A stretch of 64,000 nt of DNA from Bryobacterales bacterium. Lineage in GTDB: Bacteria; Acidobacteriota; Terriglobia; Bryobacterales; Bryobacteraceae. The first letter of the stretch is position 1, and every line of letters begins with the position of its first letter. A program made the position numbers and the translations under genes. A model generated the notes under the pieces. The model was not told the origin of the DNA, ran no database searches, and saw only the letters and a list, made by a program, of their open reading frames with translations. This document shows positions 9,238 to 18,998 of this stretch, piece by piece. Location of the stretch: NCBI GenBank assembly GCA_016713735.1, contig JADJOP010000001.1, positions 124,001 to 188,000 on the forward strand, read 5' to 3'.

Positions 9238-10521
9238 CTACCTCAAGGAAGTGGCGCGGGCTTCGTCCAGATCGATCAGCGCGGCCTGGCGGTCAAACTG
9301 GGCATGGTGGAGTTCAAGCCTCACCGTGCGCAGCACACGCTGAGCGTCGAGAACATCGAGAATGCCGCGCTCACCCAGGCGGTAAGCAGCCTCGGCTGCG
9401 CGCAGCCCTTCCTCACCGGCGCGCAGAACACCCTCCTGATACGTCATCAACTGCTGCGTGGCCAGTTGATAGCGGCCATAGGCCCCCTCCATCGCGGACA
9501 AAAGCTCGTTGCGCCGCACTTCCGCCTCGGCGGCGGCTACACGCGTTTCCGCCACCGCTTCGGCAATCGGCCCCTCGCGCCGATTCCAGAACGGCAGCGG
9601 AAGCGAAATGCCGGCCCGGTAAATCGGGACGTCGGGCGGCCTGTCAAAACCGGCCACAATCGACGGCTGCGGCCGGCGCTGCGCGGTCTCATACGAAAGC
9701 CGCGCCTCCGAACGGCGAATCTCTGACTTGGCGCGGGCCAGGTCGGGGTGCCGGTCCACCACCTCCTGCCGCAGTTGCTCCAGCGGCGGAAGCTGCGCAT
9801 CGGGATCAAGCGAACCAGCCAGCGTGATGGGATCGCCCAACGGCGCCGCAACGGCGCCACGCAACTGCGACAGCGCGGCCACTGACCGCAATTGCGCGCT
9901 CAACACCGCCGCCCGGGCCGTCGCCAGTTCTGCGTCGGCGCGGTAGAGTTCCAACCTTCCCGCCTCGCCCACATCCACACGGACCTTGATCCGCTCCCGG
10001 AAATCTTCCACCGTGCGCAGGTTCTCGCGCAGAATCTCAATCTCGCCCTGGAATCGCAGCGCTTGAAAGAAGGCCCGCCTCACCGCGGCCAGCACCGAGA
10101 GCCGGATCGCGGCAAGCTCCTGCGCGCTCACCTCCCGCGTCCGTTCCGCCAGCCCGATCCGGGCCGGGCGCAGTTGGCCCAACTCCAGCGGTTGAGAGAT
10201 GCTGTACGACTGGACGAAGCCGGAAACGTTGCCGGGAACGCGATACGTCTGCCCTCCCCCTTGGGCCAGGGCCTCGGGGTTGGGTCGGGCCTTGGCGGTG
10301 GTAATGCCCGCCGCGGCCGCATCCATCCGCGCCGATCCCGCCTTCAGCCGGGGGTGGTTCTCCTCAGCCAGCGCCAGCGCCTGCTCCAACGTGATGACGG
10401 CCGCGGGAACGGGCGACGTCGCACAGGAAAGCAGACAGAGAGCGGTGCGGACAACCGCGTAATGCGGGAAGTGGCGTAAACGTAGTTTGTAAAAGTTCAT
10501 CGAGTGGTGAGACACACACAA
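9238..10521 (-). CDS. TolC-family outer-membrane efflux channel (CzcC-like)
   Basis: The outer-membrane channel of the tripartite exporter, about 427 residues. After a hydrophobic signal (ending near SPVPAA) come two repeated outer-membrane efflux domains. They begin ITLEQALALAEENHPRLKAG and are rich in alpha-helical, Ala/Glu/Arg heptads typical of TolC tunnels. The frame opens at TTG 10521; ATG 10500 (MNFYKLRL) is a good alternative. Neither has a strong ribosome binding site, so the start is uncertain. It is the first gene of the three-gene metal-efflux operon. No metal-responsive regulator (MerR, ArsR or two-component) is encoded beside it. Confidence 0.88.
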   Translation of the reverse strand: MCVSHHSMNFYKLRLRHFPHYAVVRTALCLLSCATSPVPAAVITLEQALALAEENHPRLKAGSARMDAAAAGITTAKARPNPEALAQGGGQTYRVPGNVSGFVQSYSISQPLELGQLRPARIGLAERTREVSAQELAAIRLSVLAAVRRAFFQALRFQGEIEILRENLRTVEDFRERIKVRVDVGEAGRLELYRADAELATARAAVLSAQLRSVAALSQLRGAVAAPLGDPITLAGSLDPDAQLPPLEQLRQEVVDRHPDLARAKSEIRRSEARLSYETAQRRPQPSIVAGFDRPPDVPIYRAGISLPLPFWNRREGPIAEAVAETRVAAAEAEVRRNELLSAMEGAYGRYQLATQQLMTYQEGVLRAGEEGLRAAEAAYRLGERGILDVLDAQRVLRTVRLELHHAQFDRQAALIDLDEARATSLR

Positions 10522-10655
10522 TCCCTCAAGACACCCCCTCGAATCACCTCATGAAGATTTCCTCATTTTAGCGCAAACGGAGAGGGGGAAGGCTAGTTTT
10601 ACGATCACGGATGCGGTGCAGGGGAAACGCCGACTCAGGCGAGTGTCAGAACAGC

Positions 10656-10693
10656 AAGGTGTATTGGAGGAAACCCCTCCTCCTTGACACCTT
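10656..10693. other. Nested inverted repeat between two minus-strand units
   Basis: AAGGTGT (10656-10662) pairs with ACACCTT (10687-10693), and inside it GGAGG (10666-10670) pairs with CCTCC (10676-10680). The structure lies downstream of the metallo-hydrolase gene and upstream of the efflux operon, both on the minus strand. It could be a weak terminator or an operator. No U-tract follows on either strand. The rest of 10522-10803 shows no gene. Confidence 0.35.
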
Positions 10694-10803
10694 TGGCTGA
10701 CAGTATCTACACCACGTGCTGTCAAAGAAGACGCAACCAGGCGCCGAAGGGATGCTGGCCAGTCGAAAGTCTCAGATCCCTATCTATACCAAGATATACC
10801 GGA

Positions 10804-11979
10804 TTAACGTGCCGTGTACGGGCCGTGCACCGAACGCACACGGAACGACTCCGCGCTGTCGTCGAGAACGATCACCTGGAAGGTCTCCCCTCCCGCGGCG
10901 ACCCGCAACACGATGTGGCCCTGGGCGCTCTTCAACTGGTCCAGCGAGGGCCCGATCACGAGGCGGTTCCCCTCGAGCATCCCGGTGGCAAACACATCGC
11001 GCGGACCAGGGTAGATGCGCGTGTTCATCAGGCGGTGCCAGACATCTTCGCCGGGATGGTTCGAGGTCCAGACCGGAATCAGGAAGACCTGCGGACGCAG
11101 CGCGGCCAGCAGAAAGGCATTCGTCGAATCCCGATTCCCGTGATGGTTCAGGATCATCGCCTCAACCGGACCGACGACCTGGGCGACCGGGGTCTCCACG
11201 TCGTTCCAGATGGGCGCCCATTCGTTGCGCACTCCGGGCATGTCGCCGCCGGAAAAGAAGTCGAACTTGCCATAGCTCAACCGGAAGGCCATGCTGCACA
11301 TGTTTTCGCTGGGGTAGTCAGCGGGTTGCAACGTGGCGATGGGCGGGAAATGCTGGCGGGTGTTGGTGCCGGCGCCGGTCCAGATCTCGCCGTTGGCGGC
11401 AATGTTGCGGATCTCGAAGTTCTGGTACTGCGCCGGCGCGCGCTTGAGAACGAGTTGGTCGTTGCGGCCCGGCACGAGGCGTTGGACCTTCACCCCGGCC
11501 TTCGACTGGGCCTCGGCGAACGCGCGGTAAGCGGCCAGCCCCTTCTGGGCCGCCGGATAGTCGTAGCTGGGCCATCCGCGATCCACAAGCGCGCGAAAAG
11601 GAATGTGCCTGGCGACCTCCGTGATCGCCCCCATGTGGTCGCTGTGGAAGTGGGTCAGGTAGGCGTAGTCGATAGCGGGCGTTGCGTCGTGGCGCAGCAT
11701 GTGGCGCACGTAGCGCGCGATCCACTCACCGGCCGGGCGCGAGGCGTCGGGCTTGGGCGCGGTGCCGCGAGGCGGTTCGTGATTGCCGTCGCCGGCATCG
11801 ACCAGCATCGTCGTGCCGTCCGGCAGGAGGAACAGCGCGCTATTGCCTTTGCCGGTGTTGATCTGGTGAATGTCGAGCGTGCCCGGCGTCCAGGCAGGCA
11901 GAGGCTGGCCCACGGTTTGCGCAAGCGCCGGCAGGCAGAGCAAGACCCAGATGGCCCCAAGGCCGAGCAGGATGCGCAT
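10804..11979 (-). CDS. Secreted metallo-beta-lactamase-fold hydrolase
   Basis: A 391-residue protein with a cleavable signal peptide (first about 21 residues, ending LPALAQ) and an MBL fold. The metal-binding motif is THFHSDH, with His110, His112, Asp114 and His115. LFLLPDGTTMLVDAGDGN gives the preceding core strands, and later metal-ligand regions are FSGGDMPG and ILNHHGNRDS. The arrangement resembles the ComEC-type extracellular MBL domain rather than a beta-lactamase. The substrate is unknown. ATG 11979 begins 3 bases after the DUF1501 gene ends, so it is the last gene of the DUF1501/DUF1549 operon and should act in the same envelope compartment. Confidence 0.8.
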   Translation of the reverse strand: MRILLGLGAIWVLLCLPALAQTVGQPLPAWTPGTLDIHQINTGKGNSALFLLPDGTTMLVDAGDGNHEPPRGTAPKPDASRPAGEWIARYVRHMLRHDATPAIDYAYLTHFHSDHMGAITEVARHIPFRALVDRGWPSYDYPAAQKGLAAYRAFAEAQSKAGVKVQRLVPGRNDQLVLKRAPAQYQNFEIRNIAANGEIWTGAGTNTRQHFPPIATLQPADYPSENMCSMAFRLSYGKFDFFSGGDMPGVRNEWAPIWNDVETPVAQVVGPVEAMILNHHGNRDSTNAFLLAALRPQVFLIPVWTSNHPGEDVWHRLMNTRIYPGPRDVFATGMLEGNRLVIGPSLDQLKSAQGHIVLRVAAGGETFQVIVLDDSAESFRVRSVHGPYTAR

Positions 11980-11982
11980 GGG

Positions 11983-13440
11983 TTAGGCGAAGAGGTCCGT
12001 GACGATCTTGCCCTTCACCAGCTCGCGCGGCTGGTTCAGGTGGTTGCGGATCTCCATCTCCGGGTCGATGCCAAGAGCGTAGTAGAGAGTCGCCAGCAGG
12101 TCGTTCGGGTGAACCGGCTTCTCCTTCGGGCTGGAGGCCGTGGCGTCGGATTCGCCATACTGCATGCCGCGCGCGATGCCCGCCCCGGCGACGACCGCCG
12201 AGTAGCAATACGGCCAGTGGTCGCGGCCATCGGGACTGTTCGAGTTGCCGCTCGTGGAGACGCCCATGCGCGGGCTGCGGCCAAACTCACCGATGGCGAC
12301 CACCATGGTGTCCTTCAGCAGGCCGCGCTGATCCATGTCTTCGAGCAACGCCGAGAGCGAACGGTCAAGCTTCGGGCAGTGCAGATTCTTCAGCGGACCA
12401 AAGTTGGCGGCGTGCGTGTCCCAGGCCGTCTTCTCCGGATCGCCGTTGGCCACCGACGGCCAGTTCACCTGCACGAAGCGCGTGCCGGCCTCAATCAGGC
12501 GGCGCGACATGAGCACGCTCTGCCCGAAGGTGTGCCGCCCGTAACGCTCGCGCACCTTGTCCGGTTCCTTGGTCAGGTCCATCGCGTCGCGCGCCTTGCC
12601 GTTGAGCACGAGGTCGTAGGCCTTGCCGTAGTATTCGTCCACCGCCGAGGCGTTGAGGGCCTTCTCCAGTTCGGGCATCGAGCCGTTGATGCCCTTGAGC
12701 AGTTCAAAACGGTCCTTCAGACGGCTTGCCGGCATGTCCTTGCGCAAGGCGAGATCGTCGATGGTCACCTGCTGCGCCGGGTCCTGGTAGAGCCGGTAGG
12801 GGTCATACGCCTTTCCCAGAAAGCCCGCCGCGCCGCCCTTACCGATAATGCCCGATTCCTGCAGAGGCCGCGGCAATTCCACAAACGGCAGCACGGCGTC
12901 AGTAGGCGGCTTCAGTTTGCTCACATGGCTGCCCGCGGTGGGGAAGTCCGCGCCATTGGGCGGCTCCAACTGGCCCGAAGGCGAAACCTTGTCCGGCGGA
13001 TAGCCGGTGAGCATCTGGTAAATGGCCGCCGTGTGGTTGAACAGGCCGTTCGGCGTATAGCTCATTGAGCGGATGAGCGTCACCTTATCCAGCGTGTTGG
13101 CCATCATCGGCATGTGTTCGCCGATCCATGTGCCGGGGATCTTCGTCTTGATCGGCTTGAACTCACCGCGGATATTGGCCGGCGCATCGGGCTTGGGGTC
13201 CCAGATGTCGATGTGGCTGGGACCGCCCTGCAGGAAGATCATGATCACGTTCTTCGCGTTGCCGAAGCCGCGCGCCCCGGCATACTTGGCGGCGGCGTTA
13301 GTGGCCGCGGCGGCCTGTTGCGAACGGAAGAAGCCGGGCAGGTGGAGACCGGCCAGGCCGAGCGAGCCGATACGCATCAACTCACGGCGTGTGGGGCCCT
13401 CACAGGTGCGTCCGGTGTGGCGTCCAGGGATGTTCAGCAT
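11983..13440 (-). CDS. DUF1501 family protein, Tat-exported
   Basis: A 485-residue member of the DUF1501 family, abundant in Planctomycetes and Acidobacteria and without an assigned reaction. The N-terminus carries a twin-arginine signal (PTRRELMRIGSLGLAGLHLP). The core opens with VIMIFLQGGPSHIDIWDPKP, and late motifs are VVAIGEFGRSPRMG and GRDHWPYCYSAVVAGAGI, which resemble the metal-site regions of the alkaline-phosphatase/sulfatase fold. ATG 13440 follows AAGGAG. It is encoded directly after the DUF1549/DUF1553 gene, the pairing normally seen for these two families, and before the MBL hydrolase. Confidence 0.92.
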   Translation of the reverse strand: MLNIPGRHTGRTCEGPTRRELMRIGSLGLAGLHLPGFFRSQQAAAATNAAAKYAGARGFGNAKNVIMIFLQGGPSHIDIWDPKPDAPANIRGEFKPIKTKIPGTWIGEHMPMMANTLDKVTLIRSMSYTPNGLFNHTAAIYQMLTGYPPDKVSPSGQLEPPNGADFPTAGSHVSKLKPPTDAVLPFVELPRPLQESGIIGKGGAAGFLGKAYDPYRLYQDPAQQVTIDDLALRKDMPASRLKDRFELLKGINGSMPELEKALNASAVDEYYGKAYDLVLNGKARDAMDLTKEPDKVRERYGRHTFGQSVLMSRRLIEAGTRFVQVNWPSVANGDPEKTAWDTHAANFGPLKNLHCPKLDRSLSALLEDMDQRGLLKDTMVVAIGEFGRSPRMGVSTSGNSNSPDGRDHWPYCYSAVVAGAGIARGMQYGESDATASSPKEKPVHPNDLLATLYYALGIDPEMEIRNHLNQPRELVKGKIVTDLFA

Positions 13441-13460
13441 GATCGTCTCCTTCGCTTCGG

Positions 13461-15626
13461 CTAATACACGTAGAGGAAGCCCTTGCTGTTGAGCAGGGCC
13501 CAGAGAAGGTCTTGTGCGCGGGTGGCGCGTGGTCCGCCCGCAAGATACTTGGTGGCCTGCTCGCTTTCGGCCTTCGACGGCAGGCGCGTGAGCGTGGCCA
13601 GGTAGAGGTCATCCACCATCGCGGCGTCGGTCATGCCGGCAAGCACGTTGCGCGCCACGCGGCCCTTGGGATCGGCGACGGCATCGGAGATGGTCTTGCC
13701 GTTGATCAGGTTGAGCGCCTGCGGCAGGCTGAAGTCCGTGCGTCTCTCACACTCGCACACCGATTCGCGCGAGGGCCGTCCAAAGAGGTCGAGGAAACCC
13801 TCGGCGCCGACGTGCGGATCAGGCAACTGCGAGGCGTTCGTATCCTCGGGCACATCGGGGAACTTCGGCCGCACCCCGGCGGCCAGCGTGACGGCGTTCA
13901 TCAGCGGCTCGGCGTTCATGCGGCGCGGCATGGCGTGGGAGAAGTTGGCCACATCGCCCGCGTTCCACTCATTGGTGACGAAGGAGGCCTGGTAGGAGCG
14001 CGACTTCACGATGTTGCGCATCAGGTGTTGCAGATCGAAGTTGTGCGCGACCAGGTCGTTCGTCAGCGCCTCCAGCAGGGCCGGATTCGCGGGCGGGTTC
14101 GAAGCACGGATGTCGTCCACCGGATCAATGATGCCCTGGCCGAGGAAGTAGCTCCAGATGCGGTTGGCAATGGCTTTGGCGAAAAACGGATTTTCCTTCG
14201 AGACAAGCCAGTCAGCCAGCGCATCGCGGCGGCGGTCGTCGCTCGGAATCTTCACCGCGGCGGTGGAGGCAATGAGGAACTGCGGCGCCATCACGCGGCT
14301 GTCCTTCGGATGCTTCATCTCATAGTTGGCGCGCAGGTCGTAGACGATCTCTTCGCCCACCTCATAGCCGGGACGCAGGCCCACGGCGGAGAAGAAGGCC
14401 GACATCTGGTAGTACTGGTTTTGCGTCCAACGCTCAAACGGATGGTCGTGGCACTGCGCGCACACCATGCGCACGCCGAGGAAGACCTGGGTCGTCTTCT
14501 CCATCGCCGGCTTGGCGTCGCGCACGCCGCGGAAATAGTTGCCCGCCGGCTCGTCGTAAGTGGAGCCGCGCGCGGTCAGCAGTTCGCGCACCATCTTGTC
14601 GTAGGGCTTGTTTGCGGCCACCGAGGAGCGGATCCACTCATGGAATCCGTACGCGCCCTTTTCGCCCAGGAACTTGCGCGACGATTGCAGCAGGTCGCCC
14701 CACTTCACGGTCCAGTGGTCGACGAACGCGGGACTGCCGATGAGTCTCTCGATCAGGCGGTCGCGCTTGAGCTTGGAGGGTGTGGCGTCGGCGAGAAACG
14801 CCCGCGCCTGTTCCACGCTGGGGAGCTGACCGGTGAGGTCGAGCGTCACACGCCGCAGGAATTCGGCGTCCGTGGCGGGCGGCGAGGGCTGCACCTTGAG
14901 TCCCTTCAACTTGGCGTCGATGTGCTGGTCGATGTAGTTGCTCTGCGCGAGTTGCTTCCACACGAACCCGGGCTTCGGGTTGAGAACGGTGACGGGAATA
15001 GTGGAGAACTTGCCCTGGTAACGCACCAGCAGCGTCGCCTCGCCAACGCGTTCACCCTTTACCGATGAGGCTGGGCCGACCACGGCAAGATCGGTGACGT
15101 TCGATTCGACCGTGGCCTCGCGCGTGACATCACGCGTCTGCCCGTCGGCGAATCGCGCGCTCACCTTCACCTGCGCCGTTTCACCCGGCTTCTCCATGCG
15201 GATCACGGCGGGCGTCACCTCGAGCGCGGCAACGGCATCCTTCGCCGGATCGCCGTAAGGGGAGCCCTGCGAAATCCAACGCTCGATGATTTTGAAGTAG
15301 TCCGAGTCTTTCTCGAACCGCAAACCGCCGCCGTGTGGCACCAACTGCGCGGGCTTGGCCAGCATCAGGCTGCGCGCCGGTTCAGCGCGGTTGAAGCGGC
15401 GCCCGGAGAGATCGTAGAGCAGCGCCTCGTAGTCAAATTGCGGATCGTAGCCGCGCAGCGAGAGCTTGAACCCGTTCTTGCCCTTGGCCGCGCCATGGCA
15501 CGGACCCGAGGTGCAGCCCGCCTTGTTCAGAATCGGCGCGACGTCGCGAAGGAAGGTGACGGGTTCGGCGGCGGCCAGCGGCCAGGCAAGCGCCAGCGCA
15601 CTAAGGCCGGGTAACAGATGACGCAT
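13461..15626 (-). CDS. DUF1549/DUF1553 protein with planctomycete-type heme motifs
   Basis: A 721-residue exported protein. The signal peptide covers about residues 1-20. A C-X4-CH motif follows (GCTSGPCHG, residues 38-44), typical of the cytochrome-like region of these proteins. An Ig-like segment lies near 140-215, DUF1549 near 230-430 and DUF1553 near 480-700. A regular CXXCH heme site (CAQCHDHPFERW) is at 389-393 within DUF1549. Function is not established for the family; heme ligation suggests electron transfer. Its start (ATG 15626, after GAGGAGA) lies inside the end of the PPC-domain gene, a 26-nt overlap that suggests coupled translation. DUF1501 follows 20 bases downstream. Confidence 0.92.
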   Translation of the reverse strand: MRHLLPGLSALALAWPLAAAEPVTFLRDVAPILNKAGCTSGPCHGAAKGKNGFKLSLRGYDPQFDYEALLYDLSGRRFNRAEPARSLMLAKPAQLVPHGGGLRFEKDSDYFKIIERWISQGSPYGDPAKDAVAALEVTPAVIRMEKPGETAQVKVSARFADGQTRDVTREATVESNVTDLAVVGPASSVKGERVGEATLLVRYQGKFSTIPVTVLNPKPGFVWKQLAQSNYIDQHIDAKLKGLKVQPSPPATDAEFLRRVTLDLTGQLPSVEQARAFLADATPSKLKRDRLIERLIGSPAFVDHWTVKWGDLLQSSRKFLGEKGAYGFHEWIRSSVAANKPYDKMVRELLTARGSTYDEPAGNYFRGVRDAKPAMEKTTQVFLGVRMVCAQCHDHPFERWTQNQYYQMSAFFSAVGLRPGYEVGEEIVYDLRANYEMKHPKDSRVMAPQFLIASTAAVKIPSDDRRRDALADWLVSKENPFFAKAIANRIWSYFLGQGIIDPVDDIRASNPPANPALLEALTNDLVAHNFDLQHLMRNIVKSRSYQASFVTNEWNAGDVANFSHAMPRRMNAEPLMNAVTLAAGVRPKFPDVPEDTNASQLPDPHVGAEGFLDLFGRPSRESVCECERRTDFSLPQALNLINGKTISDAVADPKGRVARNVLAGMTDAAMVDDLYLATLTRLPSKAESEQATKYLAGGPRATRAQDLLWALLNSKGFLYVY

Positions 15627-17687
15627 TCGCGGTCTTCTCCTCGGAGTCGTGAACAGGTACGGTGAGCGATTGCAGCGGCGAGTAGATCTCCTGCTGCTGG
15701 CCGTCGATCATGAGGCGGCCGTTGATGCCGATGTTGTACTCGGCGGGCAGAGTGTTCTTTGTGGAAGTGACGAGAAACGTGCCACTTTTTGGGTTCGTTT
15801 TGTCACTTTTCATCTCGATGACGCGCAGGTCGATGAAGTTTGGCAGGTCCACGGAGACGGTTTCGGGCACGCGCTGCATCGAGTCGCGCAGGCGCCACTG
15901 CCAGCGGTAGCGGAACTCGAAGCCGGCCTCCTTCTTGGCCGTGGATTCGAGCTTGAGTTCGAGCGTGGCCGGGGCCGCCGAGGCGAGCATGGCGGGAAGC
16001 CGGTAGCCCAGGTGCGCGCCGGTGAGCGGGCGCTGGCGATCCACCACGCCCTGCGTCGTGGCCCCGGCAATGCCAATGGAATAAGCGATGCCGGTGGCTT
16101 CGCGCACGATGGGCTTGCCGTTGTCATCGATGCCGGTGACGCGAAATGAGAATTCCCCTTCCGAAAATGGCGAGTCCGCCGGGGCGGTGAGCGAAATGAA
16201 GCCGCGGCGGGCGTTAGAACGATTCGAGGGGTCGGCAATCTCCTGTGGAATGTTGCCGCCAGCCACGGCAACCCCCTTGGGCAGGTTGACAGCCTCGATG
16301 CGCAGCGCACCCGTGAATCCGCGGCGCTCGATGGCGAAATTGACGATGGCGCTGCCTCCGGCGGGAATGTTCACGTAAGGCGTTGCAATGACGGCGCGAA
16401 AATCGCGACTGCCGCGTGTGACGCTGAAACGGTAGGCGTAGTGCGCGCCGCCGCGCCGGGCGAGATCTTCCACCGTGACGGCGAGCTTGCGGACGCCCTC
16501 CGGCACGGTGAACTGCAGATACGGGTCGCCCAGCGTCCTGCTGCTGGCCTGCACCGCGGCCACATCCACCGGCAGCGGACCATCGCCGCCCGAAGCCAGC
16601 CGGTTGCCCTTCTCGTCATACACCGTGATCAGGCCGGTCAGCTTCGAAGTGCCCAATTCGCGCGCCTGAAGTTCGAACACGTAATCGTCGCCGGGCTTCA
16701 CGTCGAGCTCATACTTGTCGACCTCGGCAGGCGCGGACAAGCGGGCGTTCACCGTGACCGGCACGGGCAACGCGCCGCTCACCGGTTCACGCACTTCGGG
16801 CAGGTCGCCCACGGCCAGCGGCAGCGGTAGCGACGGCGAATTGGGCAGATTGACGAACACCTGCGGCGTGCGCGCCTCGCGCAGGTCGGCCTGAATCGTC
16901 GTCGTCCCGGCGTTGATGGCCACCTGCTCGCCACGGCGTCCGCCCAGCGGAAAGAGCTCACTGGCATAGGCGTAACTGCCCGTCTTGAGGCGATAGTAAT
17001 TCTGCGCCTGCCGCGAGAAGCGCGCGTCATGCACCTCAACGTAATAGAAGCCCTCCTTGGGGAAGGTGAGGTCCAGGCGGGCGTCCAGGCTCAGCAGCGG
17101 GTCATCCTCGGAGCGGGCGATGCGCTTCCCTGCCCCGTCGTACACCAGAATCACAGGGTCGATCGCCGACCCGGCGCGGCGCGCGTCCACTTCAAACACG
17201 CGGCGCTCGCCGGCCTTCACCTGCAGCCGGTACACATCGCGCTCCGCGCCCATCAGCGTTCCGTTGAGCGTGAGCGGTGAGGAAGGCAGTGTCTGCGCCT
17301 TCTCGATCGAATCGTTCTGATTCGGCAGCGAGCCTTCGCGCGACTCCTCTTCGGTGAGCTCAGGATACGCTCCGACGCTGAACATCAGAATGTTCGACAA
17401 TCCCGACGCCGTCTTCACGCGCACCGTATAGACACCCACGCTCCACTCAGCTGTGGGCTCCACCAGAAAGGAGGCGCGGCGCGACTCCATCCCAGCTTGT
17501 CCACACCGAGAGACGTGAACGAGGCGGGGAGATTGGAGATCACCGTGGCCCCTTCACCCAGGTCGCGGCCAACCACGGTGAGCGTGAAGGGCCGGCCCTT
17601 CTGTGCGCCGCGCGGTTGCAATTCGTTCAACGTCGGCGGAGCAGCGGCGAGCGCCGCGGCGAATGTGAGTGCGAGGGCAAGCTTCAC
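15601..17687 (-). CDS. PPC-domain secreted protein (one frameshift)
   Basis: A large secreted protein with bacterial pre-peptidase C-terminal (PPC) beta-sandwich domains. Translation begins at GTG 17687 (GGAGG six bases upstream) with a signal peptide (VKLALALTFAAALAAA) and an IPT-like segment. The frame breaks at CCC 17491-17493, and one extra base there joins GVDKLG to MESRRASFLVEP, giving about 695 residues. The second part includes RDVYRLQVKAGERRVFEVDA and a second PPC-like copy (VDKYELDVKPGDDYVFELQA). Proteins of this kind accompany DUF1549/DUF1501 pairs. The GTG overlaps the stop of the cytochrome/WD40 gene (GTGA). The break is probably a sequencing error; otherwise the ATG at 17490 would make a signal-less fragment. 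Confidence 0.8.
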
Positions 17688-18906
17688 TGCATGCCTCCAG
17701 TCTGAGCGGCGCCGGCCGAAAGCGGCACGGGAATGAACGAGCGGGCGAGCTTGCAGTCGCTCGTGCTGTAGATGCGGACCTTGCCATCGAAGCCGGCGGT
17801 GGCCAGTTGTGCGCCGTCGGGCGAAAAGGAGAGTGTGTAGATGCCGGCCGCGTGGCCCTGGCAAGAGGCCTTGCGCTCACCGGTCGCGGCATCATAGAGA
17901 TTCACATTGGGCGAAGCGCCGGCAACGGCTATGCGCGAACCGTCGGGCGACCAGTCGAGCGCCGTGATGGCGCCGTCCTGCCGTTCGAGTTTGCGCACCA
18001 GCGTCGTGTCGTCGGCGATCTTCATATTGCGCGGACGGTCCATCAGATAGATGTAGGGATAGCGCTCTTCGCCACCGATCACGATCAGGTCCTGCTTCGG
18101 ATGGCGCGCCACGGCCAGCAGTTCGCCTCGCAGCAGGTTAAGGTTCTCCAGGAACGCGCCGGAGCTGGCGTCGATCAATTTGGCGGCGCGATCGCGCCCC
18201 GTGGAGACGAAGCGCTTGGAGTCAACCCCGAACACAGTGGCCAGCACCCAGTTCTCGTGGTTGCCGATCTTATAAAGCTCCTTGGCGGTCGCGGTCTCAA
18301 AGACATGCACCGTGTTGTCGGCGCAGCCAACCGCGATCTTCGAACCATCTTGAGCAGTGAGCCGTCAGCATTGTAGGCCAGCGAGAGGATGCGCTCGGCC
18401 TGTCCCGGCAAACGATGCAAGAGGCGCGAACCGTCGCTTGCGTGAATGAGAATTTCGCCATTGCCGGAGACGGCGATCTGTTTCCCATCGGGCGAAAACT
18501 TGAGGGCGGTGATCACCGGCGGCTGCAGGTAGACCGATTCCCGCCGCGTCACGGGCGCCGCCGTTTCGTCGTTCTTCGCGCCGTCCAGGATCCACTCCTT
18601 CAGCAGCGCCACTTCGTTGGCGGGGAGTTCCGGCTGGCCCAGCGGCATGCGCGGTTGCACGGAGCCGCTGATGTAGCGAAGCGTCAGGCTCTCGTCCGGC
18701 GTTCCGGCGACGAAACCGGGACCGCGTTTCCCGCCTTTGGCGAAGGCTTCGAAAGTGGTGACATCGAGATCGGAGGCCTTCGAGGCAGGCTGATGGCAGC
18801 CCTGGCAGCGCTTTTGCAGAATGGGCCGGATGTCGCGTGAAAACGAAGGCGCGGCGCCAGCCAGCGCGCAGGCAGATAGAAATCCCAGAATGACTCTCAA
18901 ACGCAT
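17684..18906 (-). CDS. c-type cytochrome with WD40 repeats (one frameshift)
   Basis: An exported protein that joins a planctomycete-type cytochrome c domain to a WD40 propeller. ATG 18906 gives a signal peptide and then the heme site CQGCH (residues 34-38), followed by PRMPLGQPELPANEVALLKEW, where the Met may be the distal ligand. WD40-like blades follow (ALKFSPDGKQIAVSGNGEI, ALDWSPDGSRIAVAG, TLSFSPDGAQLATAGFDG). The frame breaks at TT 18350-18351; one extra A on the coding strand joins DGSLLK to DGSKIAVGCADNTVHVF. It is the first gene of the five-gene operon and its stop overlaps the GTG of the PPC gene. It probably passes electrons or binds the other exported partners. Confidence 0.8.
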
Positions 18907-18998
18907 GGTGAGCCCCGCGAGAGGGGAATGACTGGAGCATATCACTTGGGGCGCGGCTCTGTGGCCGGCGGGTGGTCCTGTTGACATAAGCTATTCCC

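Noticed and set aside
10684..13068. Long open frame opposite the metallo-hydrolase and DUF1501 genes
   Set aside because: Its translation is Arg/His/Ala/Gly-rich with no domain pattern; the minus-strand genes are clearly real. High GC makes long antisense frames common here, including 5455-6672, 13512-15068 and 56716-58740.
15601..17490. A separate gene starting at ATG 17490 in the PPC region
   Set aside because: It would lack a signal peptide; the upstream frame supplies signal, ribosome binding site and N-terminal domain, and one base at 17491-17493 joins them.
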